Numbered from the stretch's first letter, positions 52,996 to 63,332 are shown. The stretch: DNA of 64,000 bases from an uncultured Bermanella sp. (GCA_913058575.1 CAJXRF010000015.1:1-64000), one strand, 5' to 3'. Notes: a model not told the origin generated them from the sequence alone. Numbers and translations: made by a program.

Positions 52996-53022
52996 TTTGA
53001 GTTAATTTATTGACTCGGCAAC

Positions 53023-53058
53023 GCAGATGCTAAAAATGCTTAGCATCTGCTTGATTTT
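53023..53058. terminator. terminator between the lipoprotein gene and the SDR gene
   Basis: Perfect 11-bp stem GCAGATGCTAA (53023–53033) / TTAGCATCTGC (53040–53050), loop AAATGC, then TTGATTTT. It separates convergent genes. Confidence 0.85.
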
Positions 53059-53064
53059 GTATAT

Positions 53065-53892
53065 TTAACTTGCCCGCCTAACACCCCTATCCATAACCAA
53101 CTCCACCACCCGCGGGAAAAACCGTTTCATAACCACGCTAAACTTTCCAGCCACTCCAGGCACGATAAGCATATTACGTTTAGGCAAGGCTTTAAAAAAA
53201 GCATTAGCCACTTGTTCGCTGGTTAATAGACTGGCCGATTCTGAAACGGCATGAGTTTCAGCGGGCTTGGTTTTATTTTCATTTTCAAACCCAGGCGTGT
53301 CGGTATCAGGCGGGCACAGCACCATAACTTTAATATTGTGTTTTTTTACTTCGCTTCTTAAAGCTTCAGAATAGCCAATCAACGCAAATTTAGACGCTGA
53401 GTAATCTGTCATGCCAAATACCCCTATTATTCCGGCTAGGGAGGCTGTGTTCACAATTAAGCCGCCGCTTTCTTTTTTGTGAGACTTCATGTGTGGTATT
53501 AACGCGGCCACGGTATTTCTGCAACCGTACAAATTAATTTTTAAAGTTTCATCAAACTGCTCGTAGCTAATGTCATCATGGTGCTGAGGAATAGATCGGC
53601 CCGCACAATTAATTAACGCATCAGGCACACCAAAAGAGTCTACTAATTCATTTAATGTGATATGAGTTTGTTGGTGATTACTTACATCTAGGCTTGTGCT
53701 TTCAATCTTTTGTTGGGTATTTGTGCGCTTAGCTTCTAAAATGCTTAATGCTTTTTCCAAAGTAGTTAGGCTTCGGGAAATAATCATCACATGGGCCCCA
53801 GCCCCTACTAACTTTTCAGCAATGGCTAAGCCTATACCGGAAGAGCCTCCCACCAAGTAAACGTGTTTGTTCTGAAAGTCGTCTAATTTCAT
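53065..53892 (-). CDS. short-chain dehydrogenase, 3-ketodihydrosphingosine-reductase-like
   Basis: 275-aa SDR: cofactor loop GGSSGIG (15–21), NCAGRS, Ser in TASLAG, and catalytic Tyr164/Lys168 in YSASK. The segment CPPDTDTPGFENENKTKPAET (about 193–213) is the hallmark of KDSR/FVT1-type reductases, which make dihydrosphingosine from 3-ketosphinganine. No serine palmitoyltransferase or other sphingolipid gene is nearby. The natural substrate may therefore be another 3-keto lipid. The start ATG is at 53890–53892. Confidence 0.82.
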   Translation of the reverse strand: MKLDDFQNKHVYLVGGSSGIGLAIAEKLVGAGAHVMIISRSLTTLEKALSILEAKRTNTQQKIESTSLDVSNHQQTHITLNELVDSFGVPDALINCAGRSIPQHHDDISYEQFDETLKINLYGCRNTVAALIPHMKSHKKESGGLIVNTASLAGIIGVFGMTDYSASKFALIGYSEALRSEVKKHNIKVMVLCPPDTDTPGFENENKTKPAETHAVSESASLLTSEQVANAFFKALPKRNMLIVPGVAGKFSVVMKRFFPRVVELVMDRGVRRAS

Positions 53893-54108
53893 ATTTATTC
53901 TTATTGTTCATTTGAATGTGGCCAGTCTGATAATGCAAAGTGCCACCTTTGAATCGAGGTGAAAAGGGTATATCTGGACATCACAGCCACGAAGTTAAAG
54001 CTGTAAATCTCATGGTATAGGTAAAATATTCCTTAAGTATAAAAAAGTGATATTTTAACTATTGATTATATCTGATTAGGCTATAGCCTTTCATAAAGGG
54101 GCGCCAAA

Positions 54109-55026
54109 ATGATCCAGTTCAATAAAACATCCAATTCAGTGAGACTAATCGTTTTTACTTTAATATTGGTCGGAATAGGGCCTGTATGGGCGGTTGATAA
54201 GACTCAAAAAGTAGGCTTTTCGGTTATTAAAACAGCCAATACAGCTCCTATACCTGAAGCGGTCCTTGTGGAGGGGGGCAGTTGGTTTAAGCTTCGTCAG
54301 TTGGCGCAAAATGCGGTGCTCATCCATCACCCTAAGGGGGATGTGCTCATTGATACCGGCCTAGGCAAAAACATTCATCACCAATTTGAAGCCAATGGTT
54401 TTTTAGATAGGCAGCTTTTTCGGTTTGAAGACTTAAACCCTGTTTATAGCCAGTTGCAAAAAGAACAGTACCGGCCCAGCAGCGTCAGTAAGATTATCCC
54501 AACTCATCTTCACTGGGATCATGCCAGCGGCATAGAAGACTTTCCACACGCCAAAGTATGGGTACAAAAAGCAGAGCTGGGTGAAGCACAGGAGGGCATG
54601 GCACCAGCCTATCTGCAATCTCAAATTGATGCTACCAGTATTCAATGGCACTTTTTTGAATTGAATAACAAGGCTTATAAGGGCTTTAAACACAGTCTTG
54701 ACCTTTACCAAGATGGCAGCATTGTCTTGGTTGATTTAAGCGGCCACAGTGCTGGACAGGTAGGCGTTTTTTTAACCGTATCATCAGGGGCGCAGTACTT
54801 TTTCATTGGCGATACCACATGGACCACCAAGGGAATAAAAGATAATTCACCTCGCTCTGATCTTATAAAATGGTTAGTACACTTAAACTTCAGTGATGAA
54901 AAAAATGAAGCTCAAATTGCACGCTTACATCAACTGTCAAAAGAGCATAAAAACATCATACTGGTGCCCGCTCACGATGAACTTATTATGGCGCAGTTAC
55001 CTGTGTATCCAGCTGTAAAATATTAA
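54109..55026 (+). CDS. exported metallo-beta-lactamase-fold hydrolase
   Basis: 305 aa with a signal peptide (SVRLIVFTLILVGIGPVWA) and the metal-binding THLHWDHASG (HxHxDH) near residue 135, a further His in LSGHSAGQVG, Asp in FIGDTTW and the late His in VPAHDEL. The arrangement is close to quorum-quenching lactonase and similar MBL hydrolases, but in exported form. Substrate unknown. It is followed 54 bases later by a LysR regulator in the same direction and preceded by the KDSR-like gene on the other strand. Confidence 0.83.
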   Translation: MIQFNKTSNSVRLIVFTLILVGIGPVWAVDKTQKVGFSVIKTANTAPIPEAVLVEGGSWFKLRQLAQNAVLIHHPKGDVLIDTGLGKNIHHQFEANGFLDRQLFRFEDLNPVYSQLQKEQYRPSSVSKIIPTHLHWDHASGIEDFPHAKVWVQKAELGEAQEGMAPAYLQSQIDATSIQWHFFELNNKAYKGFKHSLDLYQDGSIVLVDLSGHSAGQVGVFLTVSSGAQYFFIGDTTWTTKGIKDNSPRSDLIKWLVHLNFSDEKNEAQIARLHQLSKEHKNIILVPAHDELIMAQLPVYPAVKY

Positions 55027-55080
55027 GCATTTCAAGTGAATGTAAACGTTAGCTTGTCAACTCTTTAAACGGATGTGGTA

Positions 55081-55980
55081 ATGGACCTTAAATCACTAGG
55101 ATATTTTGTGGCGGCAGTGGAAACCGGTTCCATCACTGCCGCCGCTGCCCGCTGTTACATAGCACAGCCCTCTATATCCGCGGCTATTTTTAAGTTAGAA
55201 AGCGAATTAAACGTGACCCTTTTAGTGCGTCAAAAAAGAGGTGTCAGTGTCACAGCAGCTGGGCAAGAACTGTATGACTCGGCAAAAAATTTACTCAACC
55301 ACGCGCTATCTATTAAAAATCGTTTTAATACCCCTGAATCCCAGCAAACACTTATCATTGAAGTCAGTCACGCCATTGCTTTTGAGTATTTAAACCAACT
55401 GATTAACGTAGTAAGAATTGATAATAGCCATATTCAAATAAAGCTAATTCGTCCTCAACAGCGCTTACTATCAAATGAAAAATCGAACGCTGATATTCGC
55501 CTGACTATGGAGCAATCGGTGCAAGCAGATGAAGAATTCATTGCCGCTTGGTCAGACCGGTACTGCCTAATAATCCCTCATCAGCACCCATTGGCCCATG
55601 AAGACAAACTCACTATTGAACAGCTCAATAATGTGCCGTTTATTAATCGCTCGTTTTGTGATCGAAGTCAGGCCATGGTGGATTTTTTAAATGAGCACCA
55701 AATACAGTTAAATTACGTAGCCGATGTTGAAAATGAAGAGTGGGCCGTGTCTCTTGTGGCTTCAGGGCTAGGCTTATCTATTGTCCCTTTGCCTTGTAAC
55801 TCACCTACTTCACAAGGCTTAACAAACAAAGATTATAAAGCGGTGCCAATAGGGGAAATAGCAGGCCTACAAGATTTTGAAAGACGTATTGGTGTGGCTA
55901 TTCATTACTCAAAATACACTCAGCCATTTTTTAAAGAGTTAGCGGGTACTCTAAAAGCATACTTTTCAAATACCCGTTAA
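55081..55980 (+). CDS. LysR-family transcriptional regulator
   Basis: 299 aa from ATG 55081 (GTG 55075 in frame). The N-terminal helix-turn-helix (LKSLGYFVAAVETGSITAAAARCYIAQPSISAAIFKLESELNVTLLVRQKRGVSVTAAG) is canonical, and a LysR substrate-binding domain follows from about residue 90. LysR proteins usually control a neighbouring or divergent gene and themselves; the MBL hydrolase upstream and the alpha/beta hydrolase downstream are the candidates. The effector is unknown. Confidence 0.9.
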   Translation: MDLKSLGYFVAAVETGSITAAAARCYIAQPSISAAIFKLESELNVTLLVRQKRGVSVTAAGQELYDSAKNLLNHALSIKNRFNTPESQQTLIIEVSHAIAFEYLNQLINVVRIDNSHIQIKLIRPQQRLLSNEKSNADIRLTMEQSVQADEEFIAAWSDRYCLIIPHQHPLAHEDKLTIEQLNNVPFINRSFCDRSQAMVDFLNEHQIQLNYVADVENEEWAVSLVASGLGLSIVPLPCNSPTSQGLTNKDYKAVPIGEIAGLQDFERRIGVAIHYSKYTQPFFKELAGTLKAYFSNTR

Positions 55981-56126
55981 TACTAAGCATGTCAGAGGAC
56001 TAGATAAGTGAAATTTTCTTATGTGAAGGGAGTAAAATCCCGGTTGTCGTCATGACGCTAAGCTTTTAAGATTTTTAACCTAAAGACTTACGTTAAAATT
56101 CAGCTTGAAAATGTAAAGTGGGCAAT

Positions 56127-56990
56127 ATGCAAACCATTCAAATCATCACTCAAGATGGTACCACCATCACAGGTTCATTATTTACACCCAACCAGGCCCC
56201 TAAAGCGGGCATCATTATTAATTCCGCCACGGCTGTGCCCAGAGGTTTTTACAGAAATTTTGCCAACTATTTAGCGGCTAAAGGTTATGTAGTGATCAGC
56301 TATGATTACCGTGGCATAGGCGACTCTAAAAACCTACCTCCCAAAGACCCCAGTCAAACCATGCAAGCCTGGGGTGAGCAAGATTTCAATTCAGTTATTA
56401 ATTGGGCCACGAAAAATCACCCCGCGTTTAATTGGCATTGCATCGGTCACAGTGTGGGTGGGCAGCTAATTGGTTTAGCTAAGGACAATCATAAAATAAG
56501 CAGTGTTTATAATGTGGCCGCACAAAGTGGCAATTGGCGGAATTGGCATTGGGCAAAAATGCCAAAACTATGGCTTATGTGGTATGTGTTTACACCATTT
56601 TTTACTCAGGTGTTGGGTTTTTTACCAGGCTTTTTAGTAGGGGGCCAGCCTTTACCAAAAGGTATAGCACAACAATGGGGGCAATGGTGTCGTAATAAAG
56701 ACTATATTTGTAATGAGAAAGGTCAATCTTTTCGACCTTATTTTTCAAGTTTCAATAACCCCATGAACTTTATTCAAATAAAAGACGATCTCGATTTTGC
56801 ACCTCTTAAAGCGGTTCAACAGCTGCATGGTTTTTACCACCAAGCGCCACGTACTATTGAGGTGTTATCTCCAAAAGATTACGGACAAAAAAAGATTGGT
56901 CACTTTGGATTTTTTAACAAACAAAATGAACAAGGCTTATGGCAGCATGCACTAAATTGGCTTGAGTCTGATTTAAAAGTTGCTGACTAA
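56127..56990 (+). CDS. alpha/beta hydrolase (COG4757-like)
   Basis: 287 aa from ATG 56127 (GTG 56118 in frame). It shows GIIINSATAVPRGFYRNFANYLAAKGYVVISYDYRG, the nucleophile elbow IGHSVGGQLIG (Ser about 111) and a late His in IGHFGFF. Trp-rich middle region. The opening and elbow fit the COG4757 family of predicted hydrolases of unknown substrate. It precedes the cupin genes by 122 bases. Confidence 0.78.
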   Translation: MQTIQIITQDGTTITGSLFTPNQAPKAGIIINSATAVPRGFYRNFANYLAAKGYVVISYDYRGIGDSKNLPPKDPSQTMQAWGEQDFNSVINWATKNHPAFNWHCIGHSVGGQLIGLAKDNHKISSVYNVAAQSGNWRNWHWAKMPKLWLMWYVFTPFFTQVLGFLPGFLVGGQPLPKGIAQQWGQWCRNKDYICNEKGQSFRPYFSSFNNPMNFIQIKDDLDFAPLKAVQQLHGFYHQAPRTIEVLSPKDYGQKKIGHFGFFNKQNEQGLWQHALNWLESDLKVAD

Positions 56991-57112
56991 ATGATCTAGT
57001 AATAATGGTCAACTTGGCTAAGAGTAAAGTGATACTTCGTTGTGGGCATTGCCGCTTAAATATGCACAAGGCTATGATTACTCCCTAAGTGTATTACTAG
57101 GGAATGATCTTA

Positions 57113-57454
57113 ATGACTAAACTAAATGGACAGCAAGAATACGTAAAACAAGTTAACGATATGGTGCCTTATCAAGAGGACATTATCGTCAGTAAAGTAC
57201 TGACAAATAAAGAAACCGGTAGCATTACTATGTTTTCTTTTGATAAAGGCCAAGGTGTCAGTGAGCAGTCTCTTCCATATAATTGTGTGCTGTTTATTAC
57301 CGATGGTCAGGCTGAAATAGTCATTGATAGTGATGATGGCAGAGTCATTACCAAAGATGAAATTATTTACATTCCCAAGTTTACCTCCCATGAAGTATTT
57401 GGTGTCGAAGCATTTAAAATGTTATCCATCGTAGTCGGCTGTGAATATGATTAA
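57113..57454 (+). CDS. small cupin-domain protein 1
   Basis: 113 aa from ATG 57113, which has CTAGGGA at 57096–57103 with good spacing; ATG 57104 directly abuts that site. Single cupin barrel: LTNKETGSITMFSFDKGQGVSEQSLPYNCVLFITDGQAEIVID and IIYIPKFTSHEVFGVEAF. The first metal-binding His of the motif is replaced by Gln (VSEQS), so metal binding may be lost. It is the first of three adjacent cupins and overlaps the second. Confidence 0.8.
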   Translation: MTKLNGQQEYVKQVNDMVPYQEDIIVSKVLTNKETGSITMFSFDKGQGVSEQSLPYNCVLFITDGQAEIVIDSDDGRVITKDEIIYIPKFTSHEVFGVEAFKMLSIVVGCEYD

Positions 57455-57773
57455 TAATATTGCATGTATGGTTGAGCACCTTGAAGACTCAATAATACAT
57501 AAAAAGTTATTGTCTTCTAAAAGTGGCTCGGTGACGGCCTTCGCAATTGCCGATAATGAAAGCATTGCTGAGCATAAAAATAGACATTGTGAATTCATTT
57601 ATGTCTTAAGTGGAGTCATTGAGTTAGACGTGGCAGGGCACAAGCATCTACTCGAAAAAGGTGCTTTTTATTCAATTAAGGCTAATACATTACACACCGT
57701 AAATGGCTATGACTTAGGGAAATTTGCCCTGGTTATATTGAAGAATAAAAAGGAAAACAAAAATGGATCTTAA
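57447..57773 (+). CDS. small cupin-domain protein 2
   Basis: 108 aa from ATG 57447 (GTG 57441 in frame), overlapping cupin 1 by 8 bases. The cupin motif NESIAEHKNRHCEFIYVLSGVIELDVAG retains His-x(4)-His and Glu, and the second motif AFYSIKANTLHTVNGYDLG retains its His. It is the most complete cupin site of the three. Ligand unknown. It overlaps cupin 3 by 11 bases, so all three are translationally coupled. Confidence 0.8.
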   Translation: MINNIACMVEHLEDSIIHKKLLSSKSGSVTAFAIADNESIAEHKNRHCEFIYVLSGVIELDVAGHKHLLEKGAFYSIKANTLHTVNGYDLGKFALVILKNKKENKNGS

Positions 57774-58122
57774 ACTACCCAAAGTGTTTAATTTAAATAC
57801 GATGATTAATTACAACGCCGAATCAGTGGTTAGCCGTACTATTTTAAGGGAAAAGGCCGGTACCATTACCATGTTTGCATTTGATAAAAATGAAGGGCTG
57901 CCCGAACATGTGGTGCCTTTCGATGCTTATTTGTACATTGTGGAAGGAAAGCTAACTGCCACCGTTAAAAATAGGCCAGCCATCTTGTGTGGTGAAAGGG
58001 ATTTTGTTTATGTGCCAGCTAATATTCCTCACGAAGTGAAAGCAGGCTCAAAATGTAAAATGTTTTTAATTATGATCCGCTCACAAGATAAGTCATTTAA
58101 TGAAATGGGTAAAATAGCTTAA
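57763..58122 (+). CDS. small cupin-domain protein 3
   Basis: 119 aa, closely similar to cupin 1: ILREKAGTITMFAFDKNEGLPEHVVPFDAYLYIVEGKLTATV and VYVPANIPHEVKAGSKCKMFLIMI. Here the first-motif His is present (PEHVVPFD) and the second-motif His is in IPHEV. Cupins 1 and 3 look like a duplication with one diverged copy. It is followed by the 316-bp regulatory region ahead of norC. Confidence 0.82.
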   Translation: MDLKLPKVFNLNTMINYNAESVVSRTILREKAGTITMFAFDKNEGLPEHVVPFDAYLYIVEGKLTATVKNRPAILCGERDFVYVPANIPHEVKAGSKCKMFLIMIRSQDKSFNEMGKIA

Positions 58123-58438
58123 TCACATCTATAACGTTCATTTCCCTATGGACATCCAGTCAGCGTTAAGTTGGTAGCCTCTTAATTTCTATCGAATTCA
58201 CCAATAACCCTACTTTAAAAAGGTTATTGGTAAATTATTCAATGTGGTCTTTTTTATTCTCTACTCCAAATTTGGTATACCCGAGCGCTGTGCTTGGTTA
58301 TTGATGTGCATCAATAACCAAACCTCAGCAAGGTTTATTCTTGTTCTGCAGTCATAAATCAAACTGTATTTAAACTATTCAAAAACATTTTTATTTATGG
58401 CTGCACGAAAAAATTGCTTTATAACGGGAGAGGATTGA
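58123..58438. other. regulatory region between cupin 3 and norC
   Basis: 316 bases with no gene. It contains an inverted repeat at 58200–58231 (arms ACCAATAACC and GGTTATTGGT, 12-base gap). It also holds an FNR/DNR site at 58301–58314 inside a 28-base palindrome, a −10-like TATTCT at 58336–58341, and a GGGAGAGGA ribosome site at 58427–58435 for norC. Confidence 0.75.
58301..58314 (+). promoter_or_regulatory. FNR/DNR-type binding site and promoter of norC
   Basis: TTGATGTGCATCAA is a perfect match to the FNR/ANR/DNR consensus TTGAT-N4-ATCAA. It lies within a longer perfect palindrome, 58294–58321, with 13-base arms. With a −10-like TATTCT at 58336–58341, the site centre falls about −41 from a start near 58349, the position of class II activation. 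It predicts induction of nor genes under oxygen limitation with NO present. Confidence 0.85.
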
Positions 58439-58885
58439 ATGAGTGACACCTTTACCAAGGAGATGGCCAGGAATATTTATTACGGCGGTGGCTTTGCCGC
58501 TTTTTTATTATTACTGGGTTTGACCTTTGACACCATGCGGGTTTTACCCGAGCGAGATCACAGAGAAAATATTACCCCAAGCGTTGCCCACGGTAAGGGA
58601 CTTTGGGAAAAAAATAATTGTGTGGGTTGTCATACCATTATGGGGGAAGGCGCTTATTTTGCACCAGAATTAGCCAATGTTTATGACCGATACGGCAACG
58701 GCAGTGAGGAGGCATTTAAAAGTTATCTTCAAGGTTGGATGGCTGCTCAACCATTGCAAATTCAAGGGCGTAGAAAAATGCCGCAGTTTAACCTTACGAG
58801 CGAAGAGGTCGACAACCTTGCCGATTTTCTTATCTGGACTTCTCGGATAAATGACAACGACTGGCCGCCTAATAAGCAGGGGTAA
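58439..58885 (+). CDS. norC: nitric oxide reductase subunit C (cytochrome c)
   Basis: 148 aa, one N-terminal membrane anchor (about 13–32: IYYGGGFAAFLLLLGLTFDT) and one c-type haem site CVGCH at 61–65 in NCVGCHTIMGEGAYFAPELANVYDRYG, with a Met axial candidate in RKMPQF. It donates electrons to NorB on the periplasmic side. The gene starts at ATG 58439 after GGGAGAGGA and is 9 bases before norB. Confidence 0.95.
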   Translation: MSDTFTKEMARNIYYGGGFAAFLLLLGLTFDTMRVLPERDHRENITPSVAHGKGLWEKNNCVGCHTIMGEGAYFAPELANVYDRYGNGSEEAFKSYLQGWMAAQPLQIQGRRKMPQFNLTSEEVDNLADFLIWTSRINDNDWPPNKQG

Positions 58886-60364
<1,479 letters not shown>

Positions 60365-60567
60365 TCGCAATAAAATACTCGGCTTATAAATTATTTAAGC
60401 CGAAATTCAATTTTAGGTGAGACTGTATTTACGGACAAAGCGGTATGTTAAATACAGTCTCATCTCTTTACCTATAAATATTGGCTTGTATTTTACTTCA
60501 GTGTTTATAGGTAAATCTTAAAAGTAGTCGCTTAACCTTTTACTGGAATAAGGGCCGAGAAGTATAA
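60365..60567. repeat. norB–norD intergenic region with three consecutive inverted repeats
   Basis: Three perfect inverted repeats stand in a row. CGGCTTA/TAAGCCG (60380–60386, 60396–60402) is a possible weak norB terminator. TGAGACTGTATTTA/TAAATACAGTCTCA (60418–60431, 60449–60462) has 14-base arms. TTTACCTATAAA/TTTATAGGTAAA (60467–60478, 60504–60515) has 12-base arms. No FNR box was seen. They may tune norD expression or mRNA stability. Confidence 0.8.
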
Positions 60568-62397
60568 ATGGAAGAATTTATTGGTGAAGTTTGGCACAAA
60601 TACATATCCAGCAAAGTCGCCACAGGCTTTCCAGAAGCGGGCGTTGAATTGGCAACTTTTCAGTCTCAACTGTCCACCTACTTTCATTGCTTAGGGGGCG
60701 CTCCTGGCAAAGTCGTTGAAGCGGCCGAACCTAGAATATTGGGCAATCATCGCCCCTTGTTACAACGCATTGCAGGCAGTCACCGGCGGGCCGCACTGTG
60801 CTGGCAAGATCAGCGCAGTTTGCGATTGCCTCCGGTAATCGACTACCTTCCTGAAAAGGAGCAAAACGAAGCCCTTTATTTTTGGTTAGCAGCATTGGGG
60901 GCAAAACTGCCCACCATGAAGCATTGGTTTGTTGAGAATCAATTGGCCACTCTGGCCATTTTAACCTCTCACCCAGGTTTAAAAACGGGTTACCAAATGT
61001 TGGCTAAGGCAGTGGTGGCGCAACGTCCTTTAATTGAGCATCTACCACAAAAATTGCAAGCTCGTGAGCAGGCCATTCAGCGGGCTATTTTAAAACCAGG
61101 CTCCGTAAAAAGTTTACCGTTGGCCATTGGTGAGCCCTTGTTTGTTCCTTTATGGTTATATCCAGCACCACTTTATGATGTGGGTGCGGGTAATGTTGAA
61201 GACAGTGACGAACAGGGCGCTTCTTCTGAAAAAAATAAAACCGAATCGCTTAATAGCCCAAGAAAAAGCGCACAATATTTTGATGACGAAAAACAAACCG
61301 ATGGCTTATTAGTATTTAAATTAGAAGCCCTGTTTAGTTGGGCTGAACAGGTAGATATGGATAGAAGCCAGCAAGAAGATTTAGATCAAGACCTGCAAGG
61401 GGCGGCAGATGATTTAGATGTCATTACCTTGTCACGAAAACGCAAAGCCGGGTCGGCCAAAGTTAAATTCGATATGGATTTACCCGCCCCCTTTAATGAT
61501 GATTTATATCTAGGGCCAGGTATTAAGCTACCAGAGTGGAACTACAAAAAAAGAGCCATGCTAAAAGATTTCTGCTTTGTGCAACCCATGTTAAGTGATG
61601 AGGCAGTACCCAGTAAGTTACCCGAAAACCTAAAAGAACAAGCTAATTGCTTAAAGCGCCAATTTAATCTATTGCGACCATTAAGTGTATTGCAAAGACG
61701 CCAACCCTTTGGGGATGAAATTGATCTAGATGCTTGGCTAGACATTAAAACCCAACCCAATGTCATGATCGATGGTGAAAACCTGTACTTGGCCAAAAAG
61801 AAAAATGCACGGGATATGTCAACCCTAGTGCTGGCCGATTTATCCATGTCCACCGATTCAGGTGTGACCACCGAGCAAAGAGTGGTGGATGTCATTCGTG
61901 ACAGCTTGTTGTTATTTTCAGAAGCATTATCAGCCTGTGATGACCCTTTTGCAATTTATGGTTTTTCATCCATTAAAAATAAGCAAATACGTTTTCAGTT
62001 ATTAAAGAACTTTTCAGAAATTTACAGCGACCACACACGCGGTCGAATCTTGGCAATCGAGCCTGGCTTTTATACCCGCATGGGAGCAGCCATACGGCAA
62101 TCGGTGAGTGTTTTAAAAATGCAGAATTCAAACCAGAAATTATTGCTCATTATTTCTGATGGAAAACCCAATGACATTGATCATTATGAAGGGCGCTACG
62201 GTATCGAAGATACCCGTCAAGCCATATTGGAAGCTAAGCGGCAGGGCATTCAGCCTTTTTGCATCACCATAGATGCACAAGCCAATGATTACCTTCCCTA
62301 TTTATTTGGCGATCAAGGCTTCACCTTAGTGCGAGACATTCAACAACTACCAAAAATGTTGCCAAAGCTATACCTAAATTTAAGCCAGTCCATTTAG
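60568..62397 (+). CDS. norD: NorD, nitric oxide reductase activation protein (VWA domain)
   Basis: 609 aa. A helical N-terminal two-thirds includes an acidic linker (about 205–280: EDSDEQGASSEKNKTESL), then a C-terminal von Willebrand A domain starting at about residue 415 with the MIDAS motif LADLSMSTDS and later ISDGKPND. With the MoxR-type ATPase NorQ it inserts FeB into NorB (family knowledge). It is soluble, with ATG 60568, and is followed 63 bases later by norQ, reversed relative to the norCBQD order of Paracoccus. Confidence 0.92.
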   Translation: MEEFIGEVWHKYISSKVATGFPEAGVELATFQSQLSTYFHCLGGAPGKVVEAAEPRILGNHRPLLQRIAGSHRRAALCWQDQRSLRLPPVIDYLPEKEQNEALYFWLAALGAKLPTMKHWFVENQLATLAILTSHPGLKTGYQMLAKAVVAQRPLIEHLPQKLQAREQAIQRAILKPGSVKSLPLAIGEPLFVPLWLYPAPLYDVGAGNVEDSDEQGASSEKNKTESLNSPRKSAQYFDDEKQTDGLLVFKLEALFSWAEQVDMDRSQQEDLDQDLQGAADDLDVITLSRKRKAGSAKVKFDMDLPAPFNDDLYLGPGIKLPEWNYKKRAMLKDFCFVQPMLSDEAVPSKLPENLKEQANCLKRQFNLLRPLSVLQRRQPFGDEIDLDAWLDIKTQPNVMIDGENLYLAKKKNARDMSTLVLADLSMSTDSGVTTEQRVVDVIRDSLLLFSEALSACDDPFAIYGFSSIKNKQIRFQLLKNFSEIYSDHTRGRILAIEPGFYTRMGAAIRQSVSVLKMQNSNQKLLLIISDGKPNDIDHYEGRYGIEDTRQAILEAKRQGIQPFCITIDAQANDYLPYLFGDQGFTLVRDIQQLPKMLPKLYLNLSQSI

Positions 62398-62460
62398 GTA
62401 ATAAGTAAAAGTCATTATGAATCAATGTTTCAAAAAATATTTAATGCAAACGGAGTGTCC

Positions 62461-63252
62461 ATGACTCAAACCAATGCCGATCAACCCATTCATTATCAAG
62501 CACAGAAAAGCGAATGTGAAATATTTGAAGCCGCGGCTAACAATAAACTGCCGGTCTTACTAAAGGGGCCCACCGGTTGCGGTAAAACTCGCTTTGTAGA
62601 ATACATGGCCCAGCAACTAAATCGCCCATTATTTACCGTGGCCTGTCACGACGACTTAAGTGCCACTGATCTTGTGGGGCGTCATCTTATTGGGGCCAGT
62701 GGCACCCATTGGCAAGATGGCCCTTTAACCCGTGCCGTTCGCGAAGGAGGAATATGCTACTTAGATGAGGTGGTAGAAGCTCGTAAAGATACCACAGTGG
62801 TCATTCATCCATTAACCGATCACAGGCGTGTCTTACCCATAGATAGAACAGGGGAGCAAATTCAAGCTCATGAAGACTTCATGTTGGTGGTGTCTTACAA
62901 CCCAGGTTATCAAAATTTGATAAAGGGTTTAAAGCCCAGTACCCGCCAACGTTTTATTGCCCTTGAATTCGACTACCCTCTAGCCAAACTTGAAACCCAG
63001 GTTATTTGCCAAGAAACCGGTTTGGATAAACAGCGAGCCGAGCAACTGGTATTACTTGGCCAAGATATTCGCCGTTTAAAAGATCACGATCTTGAAGAGG
63101 GGGCGTCTACTCGTTTGCTTATTTATGCGGCCAAGTTAATGCAAACCACGCTGACCACCACACAAGCCTGTATGGCCTCGTTGGCGCAACCTTTGAGCGA
63201 CGACCACGACACCATTAAAGCCATAGAGCGCCTAATTAATGCACATTTTTAA
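62461..63252 (+). CDS. norQ: NorQ, MoxR-type AAA+ ATPase for NO reductase maturation
   Basis: 263 aa from ATG 62461 (GGAGTG site; the frame opens 12 codons earlier at 62425). Walker A KGPTGCGKT near residue 34, Walker B ICYLDEVVEARKD, sensor VVSYNPGYQ, and arginine-finger block RQRFIALEFDYP. It forms a ring that works with NorD on NorB. Length agrees with known NorQ (about 260 aa). Confidence 0.95.
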   Translation: MTQTNADQPIHYQAQKSECEIFEAAANNKLPVLLKGPTGCGKTRFVEYMAQQLNRPLFTVACHDDLSATDLVGRHLIGASGTHWQDGPLTRAVREGGICYLDEVVEARKDTTVVIHPLTDHRRVLPIDRTGEQIQAHEDFMLVVSYNPGYQNLIKGLKPSTRQRFIALEFDYPLAKLETQVICQETGLDKQRAEQLVLLGQDIRRLKDHDLEEGASTRLLIYAAKLMQTTLTTTQACMASLAQPLSDDHDTIKAIERLINAHF

Positions 63253-63332
63253 ACCTCATGATTTAACCGTTTTATGAATTAAGTGGCCGTACATATTGGT
63301 CGGCGCACACGCTAAACAAGGAAGAAAAGCCC

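Noticed and set aside
51105-57109. Similarity between the 51105–51124 and 57087–57106 stretches (AAGT.TATTACTA.GGAA).
   Set aside because: Two short AT-rich matches with a couple of differences are expected by chance among all pairs in 64 kb; no third copy was seen.
56991-57112. FNR/DNR site ahead of the cupin genes.
   Set aside because: No TTGAT-N4-ATCAA match or near-match was found in this gap, so shared regulation with nor is not supported by sequence.
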